64,000 nucleotides of DNA from Bacteroidales bacterium (GTDB lineage Bacteria > Bacteroidota > Bacteroidia > Bacteroidales > Paludibacteraceae), in NCBI GenBank assembly GCA_012518275.1, contig JAAYSS010000096.1, positions 1-64,000 of the forward strand. The letters are read 5' to 3'. A model generated the notes under the pieces. That model was not told the DNA's origin. It made no database searches and saw only the letters and a list, made by a program, of their open reading frames with translations. This document shows positions 44,774-56,941 of this stretch, in pieces (the stretch's first letter is position 1; each line of letters begins with the position of its first letter). The position numbers and the translations under genes were made by a program.

Positions 44774-47458
44774 ATGAGAATTCATTTCAAAGTTCCTTAT
44801 TTTACGCATTGGGGGCAGCGGATTTTTGTTACCGGAAATATCCCAGAATTAGGGGCTAACGACTTCCGAAAAGCTTTTCCACTCAATTTTCAAGGTCACG
44901 AAGATTGGGTAGGGGATTTAGAAATCACACCAATTAAAGGGCAGATTATCAGCTATAAATACATCCTTTTAAACGAATCAAACGGTCAGTATTCGGAAGA
45001 ATGGGGTGAGCGTATACTCGAAATTGTTGATTTGAGTGTTGAGCATTATTTCTGTTTTGATGCTTGGAATTCGGCCGGAAGCATTGAGAATGTTTTTATG
45101 ACTTCGCCGTTTCAAGATGTGCTTTTGAAATATAAATCACCTAAAAAGTCTATAAAAACACCTAAAAAATACTCACATGTTTTTTCGGTAAAGGCGCCTT
45201 TACTTCACGATGGAGAAGTGCTTTGCATGATTGGAAATTGTAAAGAGTTGAGCAACTGGGCTGTAAATAAACCCGTGTTGATGACGAAAGTAGGAAGTGA
45301 ATGGAAATTAAAAATCGATTTGAGCAAAGCAACCGGCGAAATCCATTATAAATATGGTGTATATAATGAAAAGGACAAACAGTTTCTCTTTTTCGAACAA
45401 GGCCCGGATAGGGTTGCGGCTACAATTGGAGAGAAAACAATTGTTCTGGTTAATGACGGATTTGTGCGGATGGATAATCAATCGTGGAAAGGTGCAGGTG
45501 TAGGATTGCCGATTTTCAGTATCCGTACACGTCAAAGTTTTGGTGCCGGGGATTTCGTGGATTTGAAGTTGCTCGTTGATTGGTCAGCAAGGGTAGGGCT
45601 GAAGCTGATTCAGGTTCTTCCGTTGAATGATACCAATGGCACTCATACTGAACAAGATGTGTTGCCATACGCAGCTATTTCAGCATTTGCGCTAAATCCA
45701 CTCTATCTCAATCTTCCCGCTATGGGGAAACTACCCGAAAATAATCCAATTCAGATACAATACATTCCAAAACAAGCTGAGTTAAACGCGCAACCACTGG
45801 TTCCGTATTTAGACGTGATAAATTTCAAAATGGAGTATGCGCGGCAGCTGTATCTTTTCAAAAAGGAAGAATTTTTGAAAGATCCTGAGTTTTTGAAGTT
45901 TTTTGAGAAAAATGCTTTTTGGCTTGTTCCGTATGCGGCTTATTGTGTACTTCGCGATAAGTTCGGCACGAATGATTATCGGCAATGGAAAGAATTTGCA
46001 CGTTATGACGCAGATGCTATTTCTAAGTTCACATCAGCAGAACAGTCTCATTTTGATGATGTTGCAGTGAATTATTTTATTCAGTATCATCTTCATACGC
46101 AATTATCTGATACAGCAAAATATGCACACGAAAACGGTGTAGTGTTAAAAGGTGATATTCCCATCGGTGTGAATAAAAATAGTGTGGATACGTGGGTAAA
46201 TCCAGAGTTGTTCAATATGGACATGAATGCTGGTGCGCCGCCGGATATGTTTGCGGTGAAAGGGCAGAATTGGGAATTACCAACTTACAACTGGGATGCC
46301 ATGAAGCGCACTAATTTTGAGTGGTGGAGAAGACGTTTTGAGCAGATGTCTAACTATTTCGACACATTCCGCATCGACCATATTCTCGGATTTTTCCGCA
46401 TTTGGCAAATTCCAACTTACCACGTGGAAGGAATTATGGGGCATCTAAGTCCGTCTATCCCGATTTATATCAATGAATTTGGTGAAAAGGGGATTTGGTT
46501 TGATTACAATCGTTTTTGCAAACCGTACATTACCGATCAAATCCTTTGGGATTTTTTCGGCGAAGATGCAGGCTGGGTTAAAACCAATTGCTTGCAAATT
46601 GAAGACGGCTGGATTTTGAGATTGAAAGAACCGTTTCAAAATCAGATTTATGTAGAAAAACTTTTCAAGGAAGGTAAAATTTCTGAGAAAATTAAATGGG
46701 GACTGTTTGACTTGATTTCCAACGTACTCTTTTTTGAAGTGGAAGGTTCTAACGGAATGAAGTATTATCCAAGATACGGAATGCACAGCCTGCGCACATA
46801 CCAAGAGTTGGATGACCACACCAAAAAGGGATTGGATGAATTGTATATTCATTATTACTACCACCGTCAGGATGGAAATTGGTATTTTTCCGGAAAGGAA
46901 AAACTGCCGGCGCTTAAAAAGGCTACAAATATGATGATTTGCGGTGAAGATTTGGGAATGATGACGCAATGTGTAACTGACGTGATGAATGAACTTGGTA
47001 TTTTGAGCCTTGAAGTTCAGCGCGCTCCGAAAAATAACAAAATCGAATTTGCGCATCCCGACAATGCACCATATTTGTCTGTTGTAACTCCTTCTACCCA
47101 CGATATGAGCACGATTCGTGGATGGTGGGAAGAAGATCGCAGTGTGTCGCAACGGTTTTACAACTCCCAGCTTGGACATTGGGGTGAAGTGCCTTACTTC
47201 TGTGAATGGTGGATTTGCCGCGATATTATTTTGCAACATCTTTACTCGCCGGCTATGTGGTCTATATTTCAGATGCAGGATTTGTTGGGGCTATCGCCAA
47301 ATTTACGGCGGAAAAATCCAAATGATGAACAAATAAACGTTCCGTCTAACTCCACGTCGAGCTGGCGATACAGAGTTCATATCAATATGGAAGATTTGTT
47401 GGAAGAAGATGAGTTTAATGATGAGTTGAAGAATTATATTCTGCAGTCGGGAAGATGA
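44774..47458 (+). CDS. malQ: 4-alpha-glucanotransferase with two N-terminal starch-binding (CBM20-like) domains
   Basis: CBM20-like repeats, then FSIRTRQSFGAGDFVDLKLLVDW, DTFRIDHILGFFRIWQIP, CGEDLGMM; ATG 44774 preferred. Confidence 0.92.
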   Translation: MRIHFKVPYFTHWGQRIFVTGNIPELGANDFRKAFPLNFQGHEDWVGDLEITPIKGQIISYKYILLNESNGQYSEEWGERILEIVDLSVEHYFCFDAWNSAGSIENVFMTSPFQDVLLKYKSPKKSIKTPKKYSHVFSVKAPLLHDGEVLCMIGNCKELSNWAVNKPVLMTKVGSEWKLKIDLSKATGEIHYKYGVYNEKDKQFLFFEQGPDRVAATIGEKTIVLVNDGFVRMDNQSWKGAGVGLPIFSIRTRQSFGAGDFVDLKLLVDWSARVGLKLIQVLPLNDTNGTHTEQDVLPYAAISAFALNPLYLNLPAMGKLPENNPIQIQYIPKQAELNAQPLVPYLDVINFKMEYARQLYLFKKEEFLKDPEFLKFFEKNAFWLVPYAAYCVLRDKFGTNDYRQWKEFARYDADAISKFTSAEQSHFDDVAVNYFIQYHLHTQLSDTAKYAHENGVVLKGDIPIGVNKNSVDTWVNPELFNMDMNAGAPPDMFAVKGQNWELPTYNWDAMKRTNFEWWRRRFEQMSNYFDTFRIDHILGFFRIWQIPTYHVEGIMGHLSPSIPIYINEFGEKGIWFDYNRFCKPYITDQILWDFFGEDAGWVKTNCLQIEDGWILRLKEPFQNQIYVEKLFKEGKISEKIKWGLFDLISNVLFFEVEGSNGMKYYPRYGMHSLRTYQELDDHTKKGLDELYIHYYYHRQDGNWYFSGKEKLPALKKATNMMICGEDLGMMTQCVTDVMNELGILSLEVQRAPKNNKIEFAHPDNAPYLSVVTPSTHDMSTIRGWWEEDRSVSQRFYNSQLGHWGEVPYFCEWWICRDIILQHLYSPAMWSIFQMQDLLGLSPNLRRKNPNDEQINVPSNSTSSWRYRVHINMEDLLEEDEFNDELKNYILQSGR

Positions 47459-47510
47459 ATATGAAAATAAATTTATTTTTGAAAAACAAACTATATTCCC
47501 CTAAATAAAT

Positions 47511-47552
47511 AAAACAGCTGAAGCAAAAATTGCTTTGGCTGTTTTTTATTTA
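47511..47552. terminator. Bidirectional terminator between malQ and dapA
   Basis: AAAACAGC-TG-AAGCAA-AAA-TTGCTT-TG-GCTGTTTTTT. Confidence 0.85.
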
Positions 47553-47574
47553 AAAGTCTAATAAGTCATAATCT

Positions 47575-48456
47575 TTACAACTCATTCAGCACATTTCTTA
47601 TCTTTTCGTACGTTTTAATGGTATTTGGAACAAGCGGCAGACGGAGTTTATTCTCAATCATCCCCATTACAGCTAGCATGCTTTTCACACCGGCAGGATT
47701 TCCTTCCACGAAAAGCAGATTGAAAAGTTCGGTAAATTTATGGTGAATCAGTCGTGCTTTGTCGTAATCGCCTTGAAGCGTTAGACGTACCATTCGACTA
47801 AATTCTTTTGGGAAAGCATTGCCGATGACGGAAATAACTCCGACTGCACCTAACGTCATTAGTGGGAATGCGATTCCGTCGTCGCCGGAAATAACCAGAA
47901 AATCTTCCGGTTTATTTTTAATAATATCATCAATTTGCGTAAAATTTCCGGAAGCTTCTTTTATCGCGCAGATATTTGGAAAATCGTGTGCCAAACGGAG
48001 CGTAGTTTGTGCAGTCATATTTACACCTGTTCTGCCGGGCACATTGTAGAGAATAATCGGAAGTTGTGATGCTTTGGCAATGGCTGAATAATGCTGGTAA
48101 AGCCCTTCTTGCGATGGTTTGTTGTAATATGGTGTTACACTTAAAATGGCATCATAACCAGTTAAATCAATATTAGCTACGATATGCACAATTTCTTTTG
48201 TGTTGTTGCCGCCAATGCCATAAACAAGCGGAATTCGTCCTGCTGTGCGTTCAACAACAAATTGTTTTATTGCTTCTTTTTCTTGGTTTGAAAGGGTAGG
48301 AGTTTCGGCAGTTGTACCACAAATTACCAGGTAATCTGTGCCGTTTTTGATTTGATGCTCAATTATTTTCGCAAGTGCAACAAAATCAATTGTATCATCT
48401 TCCTTAAACGGCGTAATAAGTGCAACGCCCATTCCAACCAATTTTGAGTTCATCAT
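47575..48456 (-). CDS. dapA: 4-hydroxy-tetrahydrodipicolinate synthase
   Basis: GVALITPFKEDDTIDF, CGTTAETPTL, YNVPGRTGVNM, KEASGN. Confidence 0.95.
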   Translation of the reverse strand: MMNSKLVGMGVALITPFKEDDTIDFVALAKIIEHQIKNGTDYLVICGTTAETPTLSNQEKEAIKQFVVERTAGRIPLVYGIGGNNTKEIVHIVANIDLTGYDAILSVTPYYNKPSQEGLYQHYSAIAKASQLPIILYNVPGRTGVNMTAQTTLRLAHDFPNICAIKEASGNFTQIDDIIKNKPEDFLVISGDDGIAFPLMTLGAVGVISVIGNAFPKEFSRMVRLTLQGDYDKARLIHHKFTELFNLLFVEGNPAGVKSMLAVMGMIENKLRLPLVPNTIKTYEKIRNVLNEL

Positions 48457-48586
48457 ATAGTCATAAATCTTTGCTAGGCTGCAAAGTTACAAAAAAATCA
48501 AACTTTTGCTTGCTGTTTGTAAAGATTTTTTTTAAAAAAGGTGCTTTTTGGTATAAGTTGCAGTCCGAATTACTTATTTCAATACT

Positions 48587-49198
48587 TTAATCTTTTGAGC
48601 GGATACTTTTCAGGTAGTGAATAATCTGCTCAAAAAGAAATTGCTGGTCTGTATGGAAGAGTGTTTCATTGAGATCTTTAAACTCGATTTGGTTTTCCTG
48701 GTCATGTTCAGACATTAGTTCGTCCGGTTCCGGTTTAGGTATGATAATTCTAAAATCAAAAATATTATCCATTCTTCCATTTATACCTATTTTGAATGCT
48801 GCGTTTGCATAAAGACAAACGTATTGAAGCGGTAAAATGTCTTGAAGTGTAAGGTCAATCAGCATATCGTATTCGTTTTCAGATAGTTCTCGCAAGAAAG
48901 GTTCTTTAGGGCGCTCAAACCAGTCGATGGTACTTCGGTCAAGAATTCGGAAAGTGGGTAAAATTGCAGTGCTGGTCATTTTTTTATCCAAAAATCCCCA
49001 CGCCGACACTTTTTTTCCATCGGATGTCAACTGGTTTATGATTTTTCGGATAAAGCGATTTTTTTCAATATAATCACTTTCAAAAAGTAGCAAAATCGTT
49101 TTCGCTTTGTTGTAATCTACCCATTTTCTTTCACGGGTAGTTTGCTGCAAATATTTTGCCTTTTTCCGTTTGAAAATATATTGATTGAGTCTTTTCAT
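48587..49198 (-). CDS. Conserved hypothetical protein (possibly DUF6913)
   Basis: 203 aa ORF between dapA and ligA, same strand. Confidence 0.6.
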   Translation of the reverse strand: MKRLNQYIFKRKKAKYLQQTTRERKWVDYNKAKTILLLFESDYIEKNRFIRKIINQLTSDGKKVSAWGFLDKKMTSTAILPTFRILDRSTIDWFERPKEPFLRELSENEYDMLIDLTLQDILPLQYVCLYANAAFKIGINGRMDNIFDFRIIIPKPEPDELMSEHDQENQIEFKDLNETLFHTDQQFLFEQIIHYLKSIRSKD

Positions 49199-49235
49199 CG
49201 CTTTTTATTTGTTAAAACGCAAAAATAACTCAAAT

Positions 49236-51338
<2,103 letters not shown>

Positions 51339-51403
51339 TTATAAATATTCGGATATTCTGTTATTCTGTGTTTTTAATTGTAATATTGATGTAATCTGTA
51401 TAA

Positions 51404-51652
51404 TTACTTGAAAATCTGAATATATAGTAAAATTAAAAACAGAATAAACATTTTGATAGAAAATATTAAAAGTCCGTAATATACAATTTTTCCTGCTTTC
51501 GTATTCCAGTTTGTATTTAGTTTCTTTTTTTCATAAAACATTCTATCCACTCTTTCGAAATTTGGATTAAAAAGACCTTTTCCATACTTCGCTACATTCT
51601 CAACAGTATAAAAAAACATAAGCATTATCAAAAATATAATGATAAGTTCCAT
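51404..51652 (-). CDS. Small membrane protein, unknown
   Basis: 82 aa; N- and C-terminal hydrophobic segments. Confidence 0.45.
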   Translation of the reverse strand: MELIIIFLIMLMFFYTVENVAKYGKGLFNPNFERVDRMFYEKKKLNTNWNTKAGKIVYYGLLIFSIKMFILFLILLYIQIFK

Positions 51653-51716
51653 CTCACTCCATAGATTTAAAGGTTAATCCATTCAAGCATAAATTTAAAA
51701 TCGAATCGGTAAACTT

Positions 51717-52961
51717 TTATTCGTATCTCATTATCGCTGCCGGCGAAATTTTGGTAATTAAATACGATGGACCAATCAGCATTAAAATTGAGACTACAAG
51801 TGTTCCGATATTTAAAAGGGTGATATAGAGCCAGTTGAATGTAATTGGAACAGTTGCTGTGTAGTAAGAAGCGGGATCGAGCGGGATGATTTTGAATTGG
51901 TACTGAATAAAGCAAATGAGCAATCCAATCAGGTTGCCCCAGAGCATCCCTTTGCCGATTAGAAATATGGATTCGTAAAGGAAAATTTTTCGGATTGACC
52001 AGTTCTTTGCGCCGTATGATTTCAAAATTCCAATCATATTTGTCTTTTCCAAAATCAAAATCAATAATCCTGAAATCATATTGAATCCTGCAACAGCCAG
52101 CATCAGAATAAGTATTACCCACACATTCATATCGAGCAAGTCCAACCAGCTAAAAATCTGTGGATTGAGTTGCTTGATGTTTTGAACAAAATAACCGTTT
52201 CCTTCTTCATCAAATTTGTTAGCCACAACCGAATAAACTTGAAAATGGGCTTTATCAAGTTGTTTGAAATCGTTTATTAGGATTTCCTGACCGCTGAAAT
52301 ATTCCGGTGCCCAATTGTTGAGCCGTTGGGCTATGCGTATGTCGGTAAGGATAAAAACTTTGTCGTACTCGGTAAAATTTGTGGAATAAATACCCTTGAT
52401 GGTAAATTTTCGAGCGCGTATTTGCTCGTGGAAAAAATAAGTAAAAAACGAATCTCCTACTTTTAATCTCAAAATATCCGCCAAAGCTTTCGAGATGATT
52501 ACTTCATTTTTTGCCGTGGAATCATTTAGATTCAAAATATCACCTTCCACCAAACTCGATTTGAAAAAATCCCAATCAAACTCAGATCCAACACCTTTCA
52601 GTACCATTCCTTGAAAATCTTCTTCCGTCTTGATGATACCGGGTTTCGTAACAAACCGTTGCATATGCCTAATTTCCGGAATGGATTTGATTTCATTTAA
52701 TAGCGTGTCATTGAGCTTAATGGGCTCCATCTCGAAAGAATTGTTATTGTCAAAATTAGTGATTTGAATGTGCGATCCGAACCCGATTGTTTTATTTCTG
52801 ATCTCCTGCTTGAAGCCCACTACCACGGCAATTGCAATCAGCATCACAGCCACACCGACGGCGATGCCGATGGTGGCAATACGCACCGCCGGCCGAGATA
52901 CGTTTCGTTCACCTTTTTTCTCAAAGTGAATCCGTTTGGCTATGAAAAGTTCGAGATTCAT
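51717..52961 (-). CDS. ABC transporter permease, LolC/E-MacB-like
   Basis: 414 aa; TM-large periplasmic domain-3TM; ISPAAIMRYE C-terminus. Confidence 0.85.
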   Translation of the reverse strand: MNLELFIAKRIHFEKKGERNVSRPAVRIATIGIAVGVAVMLIAIAVVVGFKQEIRNKTIGFGSHIQITNFDNNNSFEMEPIKLNDTLLNEIKSIPEIRHMQRFVTKPGIIKTEEDFQGMVLKGVGSEFDWDFFKSSLVEGDILNLNDSTAKNEVIISKALADILRLKVGDSFFTYFFHEQIRARKFTIKGIYSTNFTEYDKVFILTDIRIAQRLNNWAPEYFSGQEILINDFKQLDKAHFQVYSVVANKFDEEGNGYFVQNIKQLNPQIFSWLDLLDMNVWVILILMLAVAGFNMISGLLILILEKTNMIGILKSYGAKNWSIRKIFLYESIFLIGKGMLWGNLIGLLICFIQYQFKIIPLDPASYYTATVPITFNWLYITLLNIGTLVVSILMLIGPSYLITKISPAAIMRYE

Positions 52962-52981
52962 ATTTATCCCTCTTAGGGGCT

Positions 52982-54175
52982 TTATTTTTTATTATATGCT
53001 TCTAGTGCTTTTTCGAGTACTATCAGTGCGTGTTTTAGGTCTTCTTTGTTTAGCACGTAGGCTATGCGGACTTCATCTTTTCCGTGTTTATTGTCGGTGT
53101 AAAATCCGGATGCCGGGGCCATCATCACGGTGCATCCTTCGTATTCAAAGTCGGTTAGGCACCAAGCACAGAATTTATCTGAGTCATCAATCGGAAGGCG
53201 TGCGGTGGTGTAAAACGCACCCATCGGAATGGGTGAGTAGACGCCCGGTATGCGGTTCAGCCCGTCAATTAAAAACTTCCTGCGTTCCACGTATTCATCG
53301 TATACTTCAGCCATATATTCTTTCGGTGTGTCGATGGAAGCTTCGGCAACGATTTGTCCCAAAAGGGGTGGACTCAACCTTGATTGGCAGAATTTCATCA
53401 CTGTTTGTCGAACAATTTTGTTTTTCGTAACTAACGCCCCGATTCGGATTCCGCATTCGCTATAACGTTTTGAAACACTATCAATTAAGATTGTTTTGTC
53501 TTCTATTCCGTCCAAATGAAATGCCGATATATATGGCGCACCGGTGTAGCAAAATTCGCGATATACTTCATCTGAGAAAAGAAATAAATCGTATTTTTTT
53601 ACCAAATCACGAATCAAATTCATCTCTTTTCGAGTGTAGAGATAGCCGGTCGGGTTATTCGGGTTGCAAATCAAAATTCCTTTTGTTCGGGCAGTAATCT
53701 GTTCTTCAAATTTCTCGATGGGTGGAAGTGAAAAACCATCGTCGATGCTTGAAACAACAGGCTTTACCACCGCTCCGGCGCCAATGGCAAAAGCCGTGTA
53801 ATTGGCATAAGCCGGCTCCGGTACGATGATTTCGTCGCCGGCATCCAAACAGCTTAAAAAGGCAAAACTGACCGCTTCCGAACCGCCGGCAGTAACGATG
53901 ATATCATCAAAAGCTACATCAATATTAAACGTTCGGTAATACTCTGCGAGTTTCAATCGCAGGCTTTTGAATCCGTCGCTTGGACTGTACTCGAGAATTT
54001 CACGATCTATGTTTCGAACAGCTTCCAAAGCAACAGCAGGCGTTTTAATGTCAGGCTGGCCGATGTTCAGATGATAGACTTTCACGCCACGCGCTTTGGC
54101 TTTATCAGCCAACGGTGCAAGTTTTCGAATGGGTGATTCAGGCATTGCCTGACCACGAGTTGATATTTTTGGCAT
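52982..54175 (-). CDS. Pyridoxal phosphate-dependent class I aminotransferase
   Basis: YHLNIGQPDIKTP, TAGGSEAVSFAF, CNPNNPTGYLYTRKEM, DSVSKRYSECGIRIG. Confidence 0.93.
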   Translation of the reverse strand: MPKISTRGQAMPESPIRKLAPLADKAKARGVKVYHLNIGQPDIKTPAVALEAVRNIDREILEYSPSDGFKSLRLKLAEYYRTFNIDVAFDDIIVTAGGSEAVSFAFLSCLDAGDEIIVPEPAYANYTAFAIGAGAVVKPVVSSIDDGFSLPPIEKFEEQITARTKGILICNPNNPTGYLYTRKEMNLIRDLVKKYDLFLFSDEVYREFCYTGAPYISAFHLDGIEDKTILIDSVSKRYSECGIRIGALVTKNKIVRQTVMKFCQSRLSPPLLGQIVAEASIDTPKEYMAEVYDEYVERRKFLIDGLNRIPGVYSPIPMGAFYTTARLPIDDSDKFCAWCLTDFEYEGCTVMMAPASGFYTDNKHGKDEVRIAYVLNKEDLKHALIVLEKALEAYNKK

Positions 54176-54337
54176 CTTTTTTAATTAAATAGTTGTTTTA
54201 TTTGTCTGAATTTTTCCTTTTCTGTAGGTACGCTAGTCATTCAAAAGTTTGATATAAATATATTGTAATGATTTCTAAAATTATTTTACAGTTCTTCTGA
54301 AATATACTCTTCATGTAAAAAATTACTTTCAATCAAA

Positions 54338-56800
54338 TCACTTTATTGCTACCATCAATTTTACATTAAACTGTCTTCCGGTCAAATAATTCGGTACACC
54401 GTGTTGGTAGCCGTTGATGTCTGACACCCAAAAGGTTGAATTTTCATTTTTGAAATCAAATAAGTTAAAAATTTCAAAGTTAAACCACATGCTTTCCACG
54501 CGTTTAAGCCAATTTCGGTCTAAAATCTTGTCTTTTCCGTTTACGATTGCTCGCGAAGCTCCAATGTCTACACGTTTGTAAGATCGAAGGCGGAATGCAT
54601 CTGCCAAGTAGCGAGGGCTGTTTGGCGGTCCGATAGGCAGTCCGTCCGAGTAAATGGCTTTCAAGTAAAGCTGATATTTTGGATTGTTTGGAAGATAATC
54701 TGAAAAAAGTAAAGAAATATTGTACCGTGTTTCGTTCGGTCGAGAAATCCAGCTCGGATAAATAATTTCACCGTCTTTTTCGTACGAATCACCGATGATG
54801 TCTTCGCGTGAGCGCATCAGGGAAACATTTAACCACGAATCGGTGCCGGGTACCAATTCCCCGAAAAGTTTGAAATCGACTCCAGTGGTATAAGCTTTTG
54901 CATCATTCAACGCAGAATAGCGAATCCGCACGTTATCGACAGAGTAGGTTGTTATTCGATCTGCCAATTTGAGATAAGCTTCGGTCGTAAATTTGAACGG
55001 GCGTCCCAATGCCCTGAAAAAATAATCACCGCCCAGTACAAAATGTAGTGAGCGTTGAGATTTGATATTTTGATTCAGTGTAACCAGTACATTACCCAAC
55101 TCATCGGAAACGGTATCTCTTAATTCTTTGTAAAATGGTGATTGATAGTACACTCCGGTCGCAAATCGGAAACTGAAATCTTTATCCCAATGGGGTAAAA
55201 TGGAAACAGAAGCTCGCGGACTTACGATTAATTCCTTGTTATAACTCCAAAATCCGGCACGTAATCCACCTGTAACAGAATACAAAGCACCGTCAGTATC
55301 CCAGCGGTAAGTGTCTTGTAAATAGCTGTTTGCGCGCCAAGAATCAAGCGATTGTTCAGATGTCAAATTGTAAAAAATATCCACTTTGCCGTTGTTTGGG
55401 TCGTAGGGCATCGAGTAGCCGGCAGAGTCACGCCATTCCCATTCGCGAAGCTTATCGGTAATTAATTCTCGTTGAAATCCGGCACCCCATTTTACTGTAT
55501 GACCAGATTGAGCAAATTCTCCCGTATGCGAAAGGCTTGCAACAGTTGCTTTCAGACGATTTCTGCCGTGCTGATGGTAAGTTCCCACGCCCAATTTTTC
55601 ACCTTCTTCCACATCGCCGACATCGCCCATTTTCAGCTCTTGCAGTATGTATTCGCCCGTAATGTCGAATGTTTCGTTTTCATTGGTGTGAAATGATGAA
55701 GCGGTAAGTCCCAATTTCATGTTTTCCTTCGGACGAAAGTTGAGTGCAAAAGAACCGAAAATGGTTTGAAATAAATCCTTTTCTTGTCCGTCGAAATAAA
55801 TTTTCAGGTTTTCAGCTTGATTCCACGTGCCAAATTTTGTGTCTCGATTTTTGGGGATAAATAAATAGTCGTTTCTGGAAAAGTTTCCCAAAAAGCTAAC
55901 TTCCCATTTCGGTGCAACTTGAAAAGTGAGAAAGGTTTGATAATCAATAAAATTAGGTTGATACGAACCTTTATTATCTAAAGTTCCGAGCAAATAGCGG
56001 TTGGTTTTGTATCGCACGCCGTGCATCTGGGTAAACCGTTTCCCGGCAGTTCCCACGTAAGCCGATGCCCCCAGTAATCCGATAGTAGCCGAAGCTTCAA
56101 AATTCTTTGGTTTCTTGTAGTTTACATCTAACACCGACGACATTTTATCACCGTATTCGGCATTAAATCCGCCGGACGAAAATTTTACATTTCCGACCAT
56201 ATCGGGATTGATAAAACTGAGCCCTTCCTGCTGTCCGGCGCGAATCAAAAGTGGTCGGTAAATTTCCGTACCATTTACGTACACGATGTTTTCATCAAAA
56301 TTTCCACCCCGCACATTGTACTGTGAACTCAATTCGTTATTCGTGGTTACTCCGGCAAACGTAATCAGCAACGACTCAAAGCTTCCGCTCGCATTGGGCA
56401 TCAACTTGTATTTTCCGGGGTCGATGGTTTCCATATTGGACGTGCTTCGGCGATTGACGGTAACATCCACGGTTTGTAATTCTTTGGCGAGAATAGGCAA
56501 CACAACCGTGATTTGGATAACCTGCTTGTTTGGCAAAATAGTGTGGCGAATGGTTTCATAGCCAAGGTGCGAGTAAATGATGCTTACAGAATCTGTGGAT
56601 GAAATGTTTAAATCGTAATAGCCGTTTCGGTTGGTGGTTGTGCCGTTGGATGTATTCTCAAAATGGACACTTGCGCCTTCCACGCCACGATTGTTTTCAT
56701 CAATCACGTAGCCGTAAATCCGCACGTTGTTTCTTTGAGCGTTCGTGGTAAAAGCCAAAAGAAATAGCAGAAAAATGAGATGTGTTTTATATTTTATCAA
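54338..56800 (-). CDS. TonB-dependent outer-membrane receptor with carboxypeptidase-regulatory-like N-terminus
   Basis: Signal peptide, VRIYGYVIDENNRGVEGASVHFENTSNGTTTNRNGYYDL, plug LITFAGVTTNNELSSQYNVRGGNFDENIVYVNGTEIYRP. Confidence 0.9.
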   Translation of the reverse strand: MIKYKTHLIFLLFLLAFTTNAQRNNVRIYGYVIDENNRGVEGASVHFENTSNGTTTNRNGYYDLNISSTDSVSIIYSHLGYETIRHTILPNKQVIQITVVLPILAKELQTVDVTVNRRSTSNMETIDPGKYKLMPNASGSFESLLITFAGVTTNNELSSQYNVRGGNFDENIVYVNGTEIYRPLLIRAGQQEGLSFINPDMVGNVKFSSGGFNAEYGDKMSSVLDVNYKKPKNFEASATIGLLGASAYVGTAGKRFTQMHGVRYKTNRYLLGTLDNKGSYQPNFIDYQTFLTFQVAPKWEVSFLGNFSRNDYLFIPKNRDTKFGTWNQAENLKIYFDGQEKDLFQTIFGSFALNFRPKENMKLGLTASSFHTNENETFDITGEYILQELKMGDVGDVEEGEKLGVGTYHQHGRNRLKATVASLSHTGEFAQSGHTVKWGAGFQRELITDKLREWEWRDSAGYSMPYDPNNGKVDIFYNLTSEQSLDSWRANSYLQDTYRWDTDGALYSVTGGLRAGFWSYNKELIVSPRASVSILPHWDKDFSFRFATGVYYQSPFYKELRDTVSDELGNVLVTLNQNIKSQRSLHFVLGGDYFFRALGRPFKFTTEAYLKLADRITTYSVDNVRIRYSALNDAKAYTTGVDFKLFGELVPGTDSWLNVSLMRSREDIIGDSYEKDGEIIYPSWISRPNETRYNISLLFSDYLPNNPKYQLYLKAIYSDGLPIGPPNSPRYLADAFRLRSYKRVDIGASRAIVNGKDKILDRNWLKRVESMWFNFEIFNLFDFKNENSTFWVSDINGYQHGVPNYLTGRQFNVKLMVAIK

Positions 56801-56941
56801 GAGAAAATTCTGAATAATGACTTAAAAGTTTCCAATTAAATAACAAACGAAGTTTCGGGCTTATTATTTGCAATGAAAGCTACAAAATTAAGGATAAAAT
56901 GGATTTTGACAAAATGGTAAGTGGTTAATTTTCAGAATTGC

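Noticed and set aside
46445-47239. 264-aa minus-strand ORF inside malQ
   Set aside because: Lies fully antisense to a well-supported 4-alpha-glucanotransferase; composition (Phe/Ile/His-rich) typical of shadow ORFs.
51667-52122. 151-aa ORF overlapping the LolC/E-like permease on the same strand
   Set aside because: Out-of-frame shadow of the permease C-terminus; no independent evidence.
52936-53430. 164-aa plus-strand ORF antisense to the aminotransferase
   Set aside because: Cys/Arg-rich shadow translation with no recognisable domain, overlapping a strongly supported gene.
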